The notes under the pieces are model-generated. The model did not search any database, was not told the origin of the DNA, and saw only the letters and a program-made list of their open reading frames with translations. Shown piece by piece: positions 1 to 12,644 of a DNA stretch of 64,000 nt (position 1 is the stretch's first letter; each line of letters starts with the position of its first letter). This stretch comes from Pontederia crassipes (Eukaryota > Streptophyta > Magnoliopsida > Commelinales > Pontederiaceae): positions 31,268,171-31,332,170 of the forward strand of contig CM060194.1 of NCBI GenBank assembly GCA_030549335.1, read 5' to 3'. Made by a program: the position numbers and the translations under genes.

Positions 1-1998
1 TAAAAATCGAATGGATAGAGCAATGTCAAGATAGTTTCGAAAAGTTAAAGAGATGTTTAACATCTGCTCCAGTGTTGACACTCCCAATCGAAAACGGAGG
101 CTATGTGGTGTATAGTGATACTTCTAAACAAGAGTTGGGTTGCATTCTAATGCAACATGGAAAAGTTATTGCATATGCTTCTCGAAAACTAAAACCACAT
201 GAGTTAAACTACCCAACACATGATTTAGAGTTGGCGACAGTTATTTTTGCTCTTAAGATATTGAGGCATTATCTTTATGGAGAGACATGTCATATTATCA
301 CAAGAGTTTGAAATATCTCCTTACACAAAAAGAATTAAATTTACGTCAAAGAAGGTGAATGGAGTTACTAAAGAATTATAATTGCATAATTGATTATCAT
401 CCAAGTAAAACTAATATGGTTGCAGATGCACTTAGTCGAAAATCATCGAGTCTTCTAACCCATATAAAAGTGTATCAGTTACCATTGCTATTTGAACTGA
501 AATCCTTAGAAGTTGAGTTGAAGACAAGTGAGAAATAAGCACTCTTGGTACACTTTAGAATTAGACCCATTCTAGTCGAAAGGATAAGCGAAATACAAGA
601 TCAAGACAAAGAATTAGTGAAAATCATCAATCAAATAAAGAACGAAGAGCAAACACAATTCTCATTAAAGGATGATGGGACTTTAATGTTTGGCATCAAG
701 TTATGTGTTCTTAAGGTTGAAAATCTTAGGCAATAAATAATAGAGGAAGCTCATTGTTCGCCTTATACTACACATCCAAGAAGTACTAAGATGTATAGAG
801 ATCCGAGGAGAAACTTTTTGTGGCACGGTATGAAGAAAGACATAGCAGAATATATTTCTCGATATTTAATATGTCAGCATGTAAAGGCATAACACAAAGC
901 TCCAGTTGAAACTCTTCAATCAATTCCGATACTAGAATACAAGTGGGATGAAATCACTATGGATTTTGTAATAGATTTGCCAAGAACGAAATAAAATCAT
1001 GACACTATTTGGGTAATAGTTGACCGTCTTACCAAGTCAGCACATTTTATACTAGTTTGAAAGGATGATTCTCTTAATACATTGGCCAAGTCATATATTG
1101 AGAGATCCTCGGTTTACCTCTCTATTCTAACATAGTTTACAAAATGCCTTAGGCACAAAACTAAAGTTTAGTACTTCATTTCATCCTCAAATAAGATGGT
1201 CAATCGGAGAGAACCATTCAAACACTTGAAGAAATGCTTAGAGCTTGTATTATAGAATTTAAGGGATCTTGGGATGAACACTTATCATTAGCAGAGTTTG
1301 CATATAATAATAGCTTTCATTCAAGTATCAAAATGGCTCCTTTTGAAGCATTATATGGAAGAAAATGTAGGACACCAATATGTTAGAATGAAGAATGTGC
1401 AAGAGCCCTTTTGGGACCACAAAGAGTGCAATAGACTGTCGAAAACCTAAAAATCATTAAACAAAAGTTAAAGGCAACACAAGATCGACAAAAAAGTTAT
1501 GCAGATCAAAATCATCGAGAAATGGAGTATGAAATAAGTAGTAAGGTCTTCTTAAAAGTTTCACCTTGAAAATGTGTTATACGATTTGGAAAGAAAGAAA
1601 AGTTAAGTCCGAGATATATAGGATTGTATGAAATTTTGGAGCGTATTGAACCAGTTGCATACCGATTAGCGCTACCACCGGAGTTGTCACGTATTCATGA
1701 TGTCTTTCATGTCTCTATGCTTCGACGATATCGGTCAGATCCTTCTCATGTGTTGGAGCCCCAATCTATCCAAATACGAGAGGATTTGTCATATGAAAAG
1801 AATCTAGTACAAATTATTGGAAGAAAGGAAAAAGAACTATGGAATCGAAAGATTCCATTAGTTTTAGTGCTTTGAAAAAATCATTCAAGAGAAGAGGTAA
1901 CTTGGGAGTGAGAGGATCAAATAGGAGAGAAGTATCCATTCTTATTCCCTCAAATAGATAACCAAATTTCGGAGACGAATTTTTAAGGAGGGAAGAAT
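1..1998 (+). pseudogene. Ty3/gypsy pol remnant (RNase H, integrase), cut by the window edge
   Basis: 3' part of a Tekay/Del-like gypsy polyprotein. The RNase H domain reads from the first bases to about 480: [20 protein letters not shown], then [20 protein letters not shown], and after a frameshift near 310 LNLRQRR and VADALSRK. The integrase zinc-binding region follows at about 740-960 (LWHGMKKDIAEYISRYLICQ). The core domain is at about 950-1420 ([58 protein letters not shown]) but lacks a block after TKSAHF, around 1060-1110. The C-terminal part is at about 1490-1990 and includes RIHDVFHVSMLRRY. In-frame stops (for example near 890, 990, 1060, 1385 and 1570), frameshifts and the core deletion make it non-functional. 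It ends at a purine tract, AAGGAGGGAAGAA (1985-1997), which fits a polypurine tract directly before the LTR. Confidence 0.93.
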
Positions 1999-4012
1999 TA
2001 TTACGGACGTGCTCTATAAATGTCATTTCTGCATAATCATGTATTTAATTAACATACTAAGTTAGTTTGGATGTGCATTTAGTGATAGTTGTATATAGTA
2101 ATTAATATTCCAATTAGTGCATAATGATTACTTAATTATTGCTAAACTTTATAAAGTAATTATATAGGATTATTAGGAATAAATTGTAAAATTTCTAAAT
2201 ATTATAATATATATTTAAATAGGATTAAGTAAGCTGATTTAGGGTTAAAACACTTAGTTATGACAAAAAAATTTGATTGGCCATCACTTAAGTTCCAAGC
2301 AGGTGAAGCAGGCAGGTGGACAATTGCTTAAAGGGATATTTTTTCGAATCACCTTATGTCGTGAGAAAATTCTGAAAAGCTTATATAAGGCACTTAACAT
2401 TATCCTTTCAACGTAGAAATATTACCAAAGGCGAAAGTAGAACGAAACGACCTGGGAAAAATCGGCAACATATGCTGTTCAAGGTGAGTTTTGATCCAAA
2501 AATTATTCTTCTGATTGAGAGGATTATTCCTTCATGATTAACGAACCATAAATTCTGAAATTTTGTATAGTTCATCCATTCGAAGTTAGCTTTGCATGGC
2601 CTCTGGAATCACCTAAAAATGAGTTTTATAGAGGACGTTATGAACTTATTTTCGCTAGTCACTCATCATGCTTCGAGTCTGATATATGTTCAAGTTGTAA
2701 AATAGGGCACGGTTGGAATAGAGTAAATTAGGATTTGAAATTTGGATATGCTTAAATAGACATTCCACGGGTCCGGTGAGAAGTGGAATCCTTATTAGTA
2801 TTAGTATTGTTATTGAAACATATCTTGAGTTAAGAAAGATATTTATAATATGTTTCAAAGATTTCATATGAGATGGAGTATCATTTTACATCAAAATATT
2901 TTTAGGGAACAATGCTTGTGAACTTAAAATAAGTTTACTTGATATTGATATATGATGGTGATATGTTATTTTTCTATTATAAAACTCCATGTGTATATTG
3001 ATCATACTGAATGAAAAAGGTCTTTGGGATCGCATTCGATATACATGAAGCCTTTGGAGCATATATCGGGTGTCATTACCCTTTGGGGGCTGCTCTGCAT
3101 GTACGTATTGAACCATGCTATGCTCTGTGTATCCGAGAGTGATCAGATACATATTAACCCATGTTATGCTCTGCGTATCCGAGAGTGCTCGGATATGTAT
3201 TGACCCATAATTTACTCTGTGTATCAGAGAGTACTCGAATATGTATTGACCCATGATTTTCTCTACGTATCTGAGAATCCATAATTATGAAGCTCTGCTT
3301 AACTATATGACACGCAATCATAAATGGATATATATTGACCCATGATTTGTATGTGCAATGACACATGTGTGAAGTTTAATTATGAAAATGATGATGTCTT
3401 GAGTTACTTTGATTCATATGATTTGACAAGATATGTTATATGTGCTATGCTTTAAATGTTTTGTCATATGAAAGAAATGTGGTTATTTAAATATTATATG
3501 CACTCATATTATTCTCATATGTTGTACTTTTATTCCACTCACTGAGCAAATGATTGTTGCTCACAGTAACCATTTTAAATTTTTTAGATACTCATAAGTT
3601 TTCGAGTTGAGTCGACTCAGAACTTGATTTTACTGCATATAGAAGAGGTCGAGCCGCTGGAGCACTTTAATCCCCCTTCACTTTTGTTTTTGGAAGCATG
3701 CATGTAATAGATATTCTTAGATGTTGTAATTAAGTTTGTGAGAAATTTTTTATAAGGTTGTATAAGACTTGTTCATGTGAGGTTATATGTGAGATGGTTT
3801 TTGAAAAAAAATATAATAACAATATGCGAATGTCCTATCTTATAGCTTTTTATTAAACTTTGATGAATATATGCGTCTTTTGTATGTGTTGGCAAATACC
3901 ACATAATATAAGTAAGGGAGGAGATTTTATCGATTTTATTTTGAAAATTGGTAAACATAACTAAGATTATGATAATTGGAATTAGAACTTAGTCACGGAG
4001 TTAGGTGTGACA
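1999..4012 (+). repeat. 3' LTR of the gypsy element at 1-1998
   Basis: The sequence directly after the polypurine tract behaves as an LTR of about 2 kb. It begins TATTACGGACG, probably a decayed TGTTACGG, and ends at GTTAGGTGTGACA. A likely promoter, CTTATATAAGGC, lies near 2378-2389. A run of 46-bp tandem repeats sits in the middle (3121-3285). Both ends are inferred from terminal-motif logic because the matching 5' LTR is outside the window. Confidence 0.65.
3121..3285 (+). repeat. 46-bp tandem repeat inside the LTR
   Basis: Four imperfect copies begin at 3121, 3167, 3213 and 3259, exactly 46 bp apart. Each starts with a form of TGCTCTGTGTATCCGAGAGT and continues to TATTGACCCAT. A shortened copy starts at 3091 (TGCTCTGCATGTACG). 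The minus-strand open frames across 2886-3366 come from this repeat and are not genes. Confidence 0.85.
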
Positions 4013-6087
4013 CATAAAATATGTCCTTCAAGTATAAACATTCATAACGATAACTTTGATGATCATATGCATAAAAGAGGTCATGTAATCAAATAGAGAG
4101 ACTCGGTACAAGCTTATAAACAATGTCATAGTCCATTTCTGGATAGCAATATGGAGGTAAAAATTATGCAAGAGAAATCATCATTAGACTATTGATGAGG
4201 TCTTCCATGTATAAAAATCATCCATCTCCCAAATGGGAGGGCTATAACATCATAACAATAATAAATTAGGAAACTTAGTTTCCTCCACCTTTATATGCAT
4301 TAGTATTACATTAGGAACTATGTTCCTCCATCTTTAACATCATAGTCATATAAACATCTTGTTCTTATATAATGAAAGAGCTCTCCTCTTATGAAGGGTG
4401 TGACTTGTAAAATGATACAACCTATTCCGTAGGTTATGAGATATTAGTGCCATGACAATGCTGGCCCTTATGATAAGAGTAGAATTGCATCATATAATGG
4501 TGTGGAAATCCTTTTCATTGTTTAAGGTAAGCAGTCCCGCACAATAGGAATATGAACATGTAGCTATAAGGCTACCAATACCTCCATTAAACCATTTAGT
4601 TAGTTATTCCCAATTCATAGATATATGTAAAGATAATCCACATATTACATCTTTTATCTTTCCTTAACTCTAACTATTTTTGGGCCACAAAGCCAAATAA
4701 ATGTTATAAGGACCAAAGGTAACATCATATCATATGTAGAAATCATATAAAAGTGCATGAGATCATTAAGCAAGACCAATCAAATCAAATGAAAGAATCA
4801 TATGAAGTTCCTATTTGAGTTTGGGGCATTCGGTTCATTGAGCGGACACCTGATTTTCTTTTAGATTGGCTTTGCGAGTTGCACTATCAAGCGTCTGATT
4901 TGATGAGCAGACATTCATTCTATAAAAGTGCGAGAGATGTCTCGACCGTCTAGCGTCTTCAGGTGCCCATCCCAATGAGTGTGCGTCTGTTAATAAAAGA
5001 TACAAGTCTTCGTCCATTTCGGACGTCCAGCCTAGGGAGCAGATGTCTAGTGTTTTGGATTATCTAACGCCCGTTCTAGTGAGCAATCACTTGTTGAAAC
5101 AAAGTGCAAGTCTCTGTCTGATTTAGATGCTCAATCCGATGACTGGTTGTTCGATTTGGAAGAGGGTCTTAATATATATCTATCTTCTCATCTTATCATA
5201 GTAGTCGATTGGTCGTTGTTGTCGACGTCCGGTCTGACAAGATAATCAAACGTTCAATATAATTGTTGTGACGTCTCGCCGAGCGATCAATTGGTTCACT
5301 TCTTAACGGATGCCCATTTGGAGGAGTGATCATCCAGTCTGAAGGCTATCTACTTTTAGCCAAATCTTTCAGACACACGATTTATCAATCGGTCGCCTGG
5401 TAGAATGGTTGAGATGCAAGTCATTATTGTCCTTATATTTTCAATCAAGTTTTTGACACTCAAAACACTTCCAAAGTTCATTATAACATATACCTATCAA
5501 ATATTACGAAGTATCCAAATATCATTCAAGTCTTCTAATCACATGTTCTATGTACAAACTTATAAATACAAGTCCATTCTTATAGTCCTTATAAAATTGG
5601 CATAAGATCCATTCCATAACAAGTTAGTAAACTTAAGCATGTACTAAAATTCACCAAATAACAAAAGATAACATATATAGGCAACCTAGGCACTTTGAAT
5701 TAATAATAATCCACTCTTGATCATATCATCATGAAATGTGGCCTACTTTGGATTCCAACATGGCTGCCAATCAAAGGCACTAATCTCAATCATCAACAAG
5801 TCATCAATAAATCATTAACATTTCATTCTATGCACGAAATTCTATTTGACAAAAAAGATCGTAACGAGCATGAAGATCAAATCATCTTTAAATATAACAT
5901 TTGCCTAGATCATGCATGCTAACATTATTCACAGTCCAAGTTCATCATTTAAAACACTAATAAACTTTCTAAACATGCTTCTACACTAATGAATAAGTCC
6001 CATTGCAAAGATTCTGTTTAACACAATTTTTTGTTGAAACTTCCTTTGGTTTGAGTTCTTCATTGTTCTTCCTAAATGTAAACATAA
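4013..6087 (-). repeat. Probable degenerate LTR of a gypsy element, minus orientation
   Basis: No coding region is visible. The stretch resembles in style the LTR at 46816-49367: both contain scattered segments on the theme of gagcggacat/gagcgaacat and a terminal part around 'ttgttcttc' (6060 here, 48960 there). The similarity is patchy and was judged by eye. It could be an old solo LTR or a fragment of one. Its borders are not defined; the left one abuts the end of the preceding LTR at 4012. Confidence 0.35.
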
Positions 6088-6340
6088 TCAGGAGACCTAT
6101 TTCAAACTTACTTCTGTCTTCATCTCTAATTCTCTGCTAATTCAATTCGAATTCTTTTAAATAGTTATAGCTATTACTAGAGTTAAATTAGGACCTTATC
6201 CCCCCTTTTCCTAATCTTCTTTTTCTCTCTCATACATTATTATTCCTAAATTTTCAAAATTAAATAAATAAATTATATTTTTTTTTCTTAATTTTTGGAA
6301 TTAAAATAATAGAGTAATATTATTTTGTCATATGAATATT
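6088..6340 (+). repeat. AT-rich repeat, copy 1 (copy 2 at 8085-8345)
   Basis: This segment recurs about 2 kb downstream. Shared blocks include ACCTATTTCAAACTTACT, TCTTCATCTCTAATTCTC, TTTTCCTAATCTT and ATTATTTTGTCAT, in the same order. The copies are clearly diverged. A third partial relative may lie at about 7890-8060. The Mutator-like element at 6847-7703 lies between the two main copies. Confidence 0.75.
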
Positions 6341-6837
6341 CTTGAATTTAGAACATTTTTTGTGGAACTACATTTACTATATCTAAAAGCAAATCTAATA
6401 TCAATATGTACATTTGTTGTGGAACTACAATAACTTGTGACTTTCGATCAATCTTTTTGGCGATACAACTTTGTTTTCCGAACCTTGGTGTTCCTATCTT
6501 CATTGAACAACCATCATTCATTGAATGTTAAGAGAACTCAGAGGATCGGACCCATATTGTCTTCAAGGGGCACTACTAATGGTTGTAGATGGTCCCACTA
6601 GTTAACACTAATTGCCTCTCATCTATCACCTCCATAAAAATTAATCAGCACTGGATGGCTCACTTTTCTCACAATATATTTGATGTACTAACACCAATGA
6701 AGCTAACATGTGTGTGTGTGTTAATAATTACAATTTTCAAATATAATGTTAACAAGCATATTTTTAAAAATAAGTTTTATAAGTGTAATACTATTGTAAT
6801 TCTAAATCATTATTATTTAAAAGTAATCATTTTATCT
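6341..6837. other. AT-rich intergenic DNA
   Basis: I see nothing specific apart from a short TG run (6710-6720). It is the sequence into which the Mutator-like element inserted. Confidence 0.6.
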
Positions 6838-6846
6838 TTTCTCATA

Positions 6847-7703
6847 GGGAAAAGAGGCCCTGCTTAGCATTTTCGCTAAGCAGGCTGCTTGGCGCGCAGC
6901 GGAGACGTGCGATGGGAATCCGACGGCGTGCAATGTCATTTTTTTATCCTCCGTAGCCGTCCGATCCGGAATAGATTGAATGGACGGTGACGATCTTGTC
7001 CGTGAGTGACCGTGCAACGACTGTGGGGAGCGCGGTGAACGGCGAGCGAGCGGAGGCAAGCGTCGATCGAGCGGGCGGCGAGTGGCGATAGAGCGGCGAT
7101 GGAGTGGCGAGCGGCGACGTGCAGAAGAAGACTCCACAGCCGTGAGAAAGGGGGCAGCCACGCAAGGGTGGGCCAGCCATGAGAGAGGAAGAAGCTGTGC
7201 AAGGGTGGGGCTCCGCAACCACGCGAGGGTGGGGCAGCCGTGACAAAGGGGGAAGCCGAGAGAAATGGATGTCGATGCGCAATTTAGCTGTGGTCGAAGC
7301 AAGAACAAATGAGAGTAGCTGTGAGAATGGTGGCAATCGCGCGATGCAGAAACGTAGGATTTTTAACTCAGGATGTTACCTCATCCTCGAACAATGAAGG
7401 GCGAATGTGTAACGAAGGAGCAACCTTGTTGCCGTCGATCCGTGAAGTCACCGTCAACGGAGCAACTGAAGCCGTCGGCGGAGCTGCACACGAGCGGGCA
7501 CCGTGGGATTGATCGTGTGTATGAGAGAGAAGAGTTGGAATGACAGCGCACTGTATTGGATGCTTGTTCATGCACCGTGGGATTCCATCGGACGGCTGCA
7601 GATGGTAAAAAAAAAGAAAACGAGGTTGCATGCCTTCGCGCACGACTCCGCTGCCCGCCAAGCAGCTTGTTTAGCGAAAATGCTAAGCAGGGCCTCTTTT
7701 CCC
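6847..7703. mobile_element. Non-autonomous Mutator-like element (MULE/Pack-MULE type)
   Basis: An 857-bp GC-rich island with terminal inverted repeats of about 66 bp. The left end begins GGGAAAAGAGGCCCTGC and the right end is its complement, with roughly four mismatches over 66 bp. It is flanked by a perfect 9-bp target duplication, TTTCTCATA (6838-6846 and 7704-7712), the hallmark of the Mutator superfamily. Inside the left TIR is a perfect hairpin, CCTGCTTAGC facing GCTAAGCAGG (6858-6883). The interior has several overlapping open frames on both strands rich in Arg, Ser, Pro and Ala, caused by GC-rich composition. None resembles a transposase, and I cannot name a captured gene. The intact ends and target duplication suggest a fairly recent insertion. 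Confidence 0.9.
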
Positions 7704-7712
7704 TTTCTCATA

Positions 7713-8690
7713 TTTTTAATTTTAAAAAACAATTATTGAGATTGAATTTAGGACTATAAAGATTACTCTTTCATTTAAATTAATGCTAAACTATATTGCT
7801 AACAAATGAAATATATGGCCACTTTTAATGAAATTAGAAGCATTTGGATTAATTTAACTATATTTTTTAATTTAAATTAATGCTAAACTAGATTACTCTT
7901 TTCTTTTCTTTTCTTCTTCCAATCAAACTCCTATCCCTTATCAATATCCACTTATCTTATAATTTCCAATAATTTTCAGAATTAAACAATAATATTATTT
8001 TTTATTACTGAATTTTTTGGAATTAAAATAATATATTTTTATTATTTTATTTTATAATTGTTTTAACTTAAAACACTTAATTTAAGCATCATCAGGATAC
8101 CTATTTCAAACTTACTCCAATCTTCATCTCTAATTCTCTTCTAGTTCAATTCAAATTCTTTTTAACAATTTTAGCTATGATTAGAATTCAGTTAGGACTT
8201 TATCCCTCCTTTTCCTAATCTTATTTATCTCTCTTAGACGTTATTATTCCTAAAATTTTTAAATTAAATAACTAGTTGATATTATTACTTGAAACTAAAA
8301 TAATAGAATAAAATTATTTTGTCATCTAAATAAATTTTTAACTTAGAATCCTTATTTTAACTCTCGAGATTTTCATAACATAAATTTACAGTTAGAATCA
8401 GAAACATATTATATTTCGTTGCTAGAAATGTGGGTTATTGGAAAACAAAAGTTGTTAGAATCCAACGTTGATCAGTTAAAAATCTCGTTATGCAGTTAGG
8501 CAAGGAAATTTGAATGGTGAATTTGGATTCCTATTAGAATTTAATTTTTTTTCTATTTTTTATTTCTTATCTAATTATCTTTTTTTTTGTCAAACTTTAC
8601 TTTAATTATTCTTAATAATTAATTAGCTTTCGAATTTGTTTAGAAAATTAATTTTAATTTTAATTGGTTAAAAATAGAAGTGTTGCAGAC
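7713..8690. other. AT-rich intergenic DNA with repeat copy 2 at 8085-8345
   Basis: Contains the second copy of the repeat at 6088-6340 and a partial third at about 7890-8060, in DNA rich in T-runs. No gene is visible. Confidence 0.6.
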
Positions 8691-9522
8691 AGGAGTAGCG
8701 AGAGACGATATATATTTGTCTTGGTCGAGCAAAACTGGCAGGACCCAGCTGCATAATTTCAAGGGACACCACAGAGCTCGTCCGATTCAGTGCGAGTAAC
8801 ATCTGCCAGCACCTCAGTCACCATCTTGGCTGCTGCTGCAGCTCAATATGGGAGGAAAACATTTAATGCCTCCACTGTCGTCCAGTGCTCTCACAGCTGG
8901 AAGTGCTGCCAATGTGGATGATGCATGTAACAAAAGAGTGGCAAAATCCCATGCCTGTAGGCTCTAGGGACAAATTGGCCAAACGGTTTGCGACAAATAT
9001 CAACTTCCTGCTGCACTTTCAGATGACGAGACCGGGGGGGGGGGGGGGGGGGGGGGGGTATGATTCACTTTCTGTCAATCTTTTCTGTAGTTGTGGCTTT
9101 GTGGTTTGTAACAAGTGGATGTCATACATGAGTAATGCACCTGCACTTTCTGAGAAAGATGGAGATCATTTCGCCCTTTTTTTAATTTTTTACTGCAATG
9201 TCAGAACGATTTCTAAACTAAAAAATTGGGGTCTATTCCCAGAGTGCAAACACAGGAAGAAACATGTTCAACTGCTGTCATGTGCGAGCATTAGTAAGAA
9301 CAAAATGCTTTGCTCCGTCATGAAAATTGCACTACTCAATCTCAGCTTTTATACGTTTTTTTTACTGCGAATGTAGGTCCATCAACAAACAAAACTACAC
9401 AAGGAAAGCTCAAAATCTTCTTTTTACCTCGTCTCATTGGTCCGAGAGAGCTGAGTCCATGTACGCAATTGCACGAGTACAGATGAGAGAAGACGAACAA
9501 AACAAAATTCTCCCTGTTTACT
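8691..9522. other. 3' flank of the BAG gene, with a G25 homopolymer
   Basis: Less AT-rich than its surroundings, and it contains an uninterrupted run of 25 G (9034-9058; C-run on the other strand). The open frame at 8885-9376 passes through this run (a string of Gly) and has no recognisable domain, so I do not call it a gene. A minus-strand AATAAA (9528-9523) about 225 nt past the BAG stop codon is a plausible poly(A) signal and would mark where the BAG transcript ends. Confidence 0.5.
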
Positions 9523-9752
9523 TTTATTAGTAGTACATATTCTTATTTCAAGGCAGCAATCAATTTTCTTTTGCTTCACTGGTCCACGGTATTAAAATCC
9601 AAAATGCCCAAGCAAACGGAAGAAGATGGAAGTTCTATTGGATGATCAATTTACTTCAGCCGTCAATGCATTCAGCTTGTTCATCACTGCCTAGCAGGTG
9701 GAAGAGTACATGAAAAGAATCAAAGAGAAGATACAAAAACTGGACAAACTGT

Positions 9753-12521
9753 TCAATCAAAATACTCCCACTGGGTTGTGGTTGGTGGATCAAATGTCTC
9801 CCACTTTGTCGTCACGACTACAGGCTTTAATCTGGCGTTTGAGATCTTGAGCACATCCAGAGTTTCAACACATTTTTGAACCCTTTTAGACTGCATAGTA
9901 AAAAGGCAAAACAAAAAACAAATTTACAGTGTCCGTCAGAAAATAGAGAAAGCTATACTGCCAGCATATTCAGATGTCTCTCTTCAGTGACCACTGACCA
10001 GGAAAATAGCTCCTCAATCATTAAAGAACTCTATCGCCGAAACAGAAAAATACAGAACTCTTGTAAGCTCAAAGTGGTATAATCCCTGAGCTCCCATTAT
10101 GGGAAAGGAAATTACTGGATGTTGCTTATTGCGAACTATGGAGTTGTAGGCTCTATCTAATAAAATACAGCTAGCACTAGCCTAAGTGATGAATCTATGA
10201 TACTTAAATATGAGCCACACTTTTTTTTCAATTATGCATGGAGAATATATTCCTTTGGCGCTTTTTCCCTTCTAGACACGAGATTTTGGATCTTGATATT
10301 ACTGACATTGGCGAACATGTAGGGCTGGACCATTATTCATTGTTGCAATGTTGTTAGCTCCACTACATAACAGACAGAAGACGATATTGCGAATCAAATC
10401 AAATAACACAATCGCTTCATGACTGTCTTTTACATCATTAAGCTCTAAATAATTAGTATAATGCCACAAATTGCTACAGGCGCTGTTCCATCTCCTTGTG
10501 AAACAGAACATGGGATTGAAGAGAATACTAAATCATATAGTTACGGGGTTCTTAAGTATGAGAACACATCCCGTTGTTGTTAAATGTTGTGCCAATACCA
10601 CGTGGAGACGTTCCAACTACATATTGTACAAAAGATAATAAGATAGGCGTTCATATATGCAAACCTGTAGATTCTTTTGGGAAGAAGCATCCCCCTCGGT
10701 GGCAATGCTATCTAGTTTGACTGCTTGTCTCATGAGCAACTCTATCAATGTTGTAATCTGTAATTCTGCCACTTTGTTTCCGTTGGCAATAGATTTCTCA
10801 ATGGTGGTAACCTAGCACAGAGGAAATAATGTGACAGAATAAGCATAAAAGATCCGCCATTGACATAATATTCCATGTACCCAATTCCTGAAGGTTTACA
10901 GTACTTCGAGTATTAAAACAAAATAATATAAAAACAAGGAATCTCTCCTTCGGATGCCCTTGGGTGGTGACGAAAAATGTCTAAACCATTGGTGTATCAG
11001 TGATCATTAAGAAATTTTGGTTGAGCAATCCAATGAACTCGAATAAGAAAATCTTTGGGTCCATGTGCCTCTTTCCAATTGCGTCCTGGAGATAATTGAT
11101 TAAGACCTTATCTGCAGAGTGCAATGTGCACTTTCCTGAATGTGTTCTACAAATATTATCCAATACAAAGCAACCTAATCATGAAATTGACCACACAATA
11201 ACATTTCTGAGTACAAACTATCATAACCCACTGAACTGTATTTTCAAATTTCAATTTACTATTCGAATTATCCCCGTCCAGTCATTTCCAATTAAAGCGA
11301 ACACTGATTATATCAAGAAAAACTGTCTCTTGACAAGAGAACTCCAGTCAAGAATATAAGACTGAGTTGCAATTAAGGCAACTAAAACCCATAAATCGAG
11401 TGCTACGTAGGGACCAATAAAAACCTATTGAGGAAAATAATGAATAATACAAGAAAATCTGAATAATTATGATTAAAAAATAATAACTGATGATCTCATA
11501 GGAACCTTAGGACATCCTTAGCAATAAGAAAAGCTACAAAAACAGATATGAATACAGGCGCACCTCATCTGCGAGTTTGTCCACCTCCATGGAAACAGCA
11601 CATATGGCTCGCTGCATGCCTTGGATCCTGGCGTTCTTCTTCATCACAATGTATCTCCTCTCGAGGTTGGTGGCATCCTCTATCAACACAATCTTAGACT
11701 TGTTCTTCACGCCGCAGACATCGAGGAACTCTTTGTCGCTCCGTTCCTTCCCCCTGTACAACAGCCTCTGCTCCACTGGCCGCAAGCCCGTCTCCGCCGT
11801 TAGGATCTTCTTCAGATCTCCTACAGTCGCACCAATGCAGTAATTAAGCAAAAATAAAAAAGATGATAGTGTTGTCATAAAACCAATACTTCACCCATTT
11901 TTTTTCCTCAGTCTTTTGCCGCTCGTGGAAGGTAATGTTAGGTATGGAAGAAATTATTGTTCTTTGACTAAAATTGTGTTACAGAAATCCCAACAACTGT
12001 AAACAATCAGAATTTCGATTTAAAATTTCTTATTAAGATGTAAGAGATCACAATTGAGATGAAAAAATCGTTTCTTTTGATAAAGCAATCATTTTGCAGG
12101 CAAAATGGACAACAAAAATAAAGAAAAAAAATCCAAATGTTCATTTACGATACGCAGAAATTTCCGCGAAAAAAAATCGCAGTAAAAACTGAAAGATTCA
12201 AGCACGGAATAGAACTTCTCTTCTTCATCCAAAATATGGAAGCATTAACCGGACAAAAAACATATGGAAGCGAATATTTTTACCGAAGGTCGCGATGGAG
12301 GAGACGGAGACCTCGTACCGGGCGGCGCCGCGGGCGATCCGGACGCGCACTTCCCTCGGCGGCGGAGCCCCTCCCTCTGGCGCCCGCCGCTGCACCAGCA
12401 TCCCGCAGGGACGCATCTCGCACCCTTCCACCCCGGCGCCGGCCGCCGCCGCCAGCGCCTCCTCTGCCGTGGCGGCCGAACTTCGGCTCGATCCGCCGTC
12501 CGACTCCGACCGGCGCATCAT
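9753..12521 (-). CDS. BAG4-like: BAG family molecular chaperone regulator (ubiquitin-like + BAG domain), four exons
   Basis: Exons on the minus strand: 12521-12284, 11820-11564, 10811-10665 and 9890-9753 (stop TGA). All three introns are GT-AG (463, 752 and 774 bp). The joined CDS is 780 bp, 259 residues, matching plant BAG1-4 in length and layout. Residues 38-45 hold the conserved MRPCGMLVQ region. A ubiquitin-like domain spans about 56-126 (VRVRIARGAARYEVSV, FGDLKKILTAETGL, KEFLDVCGVKNKSKIVLIED). A BAG domain spans about 135-230 (AVSMEVDKLADE, LQITTLIELLMRQAVKLDSI, KRVQKCVETLDVLK). The tail reads PVVVTTKWETFDPP and TQWEYFD, typical of this family. BAG proteins bind the Hsp70/Hsc70 ATPase domain as co-chaperones and nucleotide exchange factors; family members act in stress tolerance and cell death. 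The reading frame continues precisely across all junctions and no defect is seen. The exact paralogue (BAG1-4) is not settled. Confidence 0.94.
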
Positions 12522-12631
12522 CTCCGGTCGCGATCTCGCCGGGAGGACTCGCCGGCGTCGTCGCTGCTGCGAGAGGAGGCGAGGAACCGGACTGCCGACA
12601 GTTTGGAGGAGTACTCGGGAACGGAGGGGCT

Positions 12632-12644
12632 CGTTTTTATATCG
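12632..12644 (-). promoter_or_regulatory. TATA box of the BAG gene
   Basis: On the minus strand the sequence reads GATATAAAAACGA, about 115-120 nt upstream of the BAG start codon. It implies a transcription start near 12605-12615 and a 5' leader of roughly 90 nt. Confidence 0.65.

Noticed and set aside
3121-3285. CRISPR-like array
   Set aside because: A eukaryotic LTR tandem repeat without unique spacers; units are contiguous 46-mers.
6832-7739. Multiple frames inside the Mutator-like element
   Set aside because: Overlapping on both strands, low-complexity, and some run through the TIRs; no transposase or host protein recognised.
8885-9376. 163-residue open frame containing poly-Gly
   Set aside because: The Gly run comes from the G homopolymer; the remainder has no protein character and lies in the 3' flank of a gene on the other strand.
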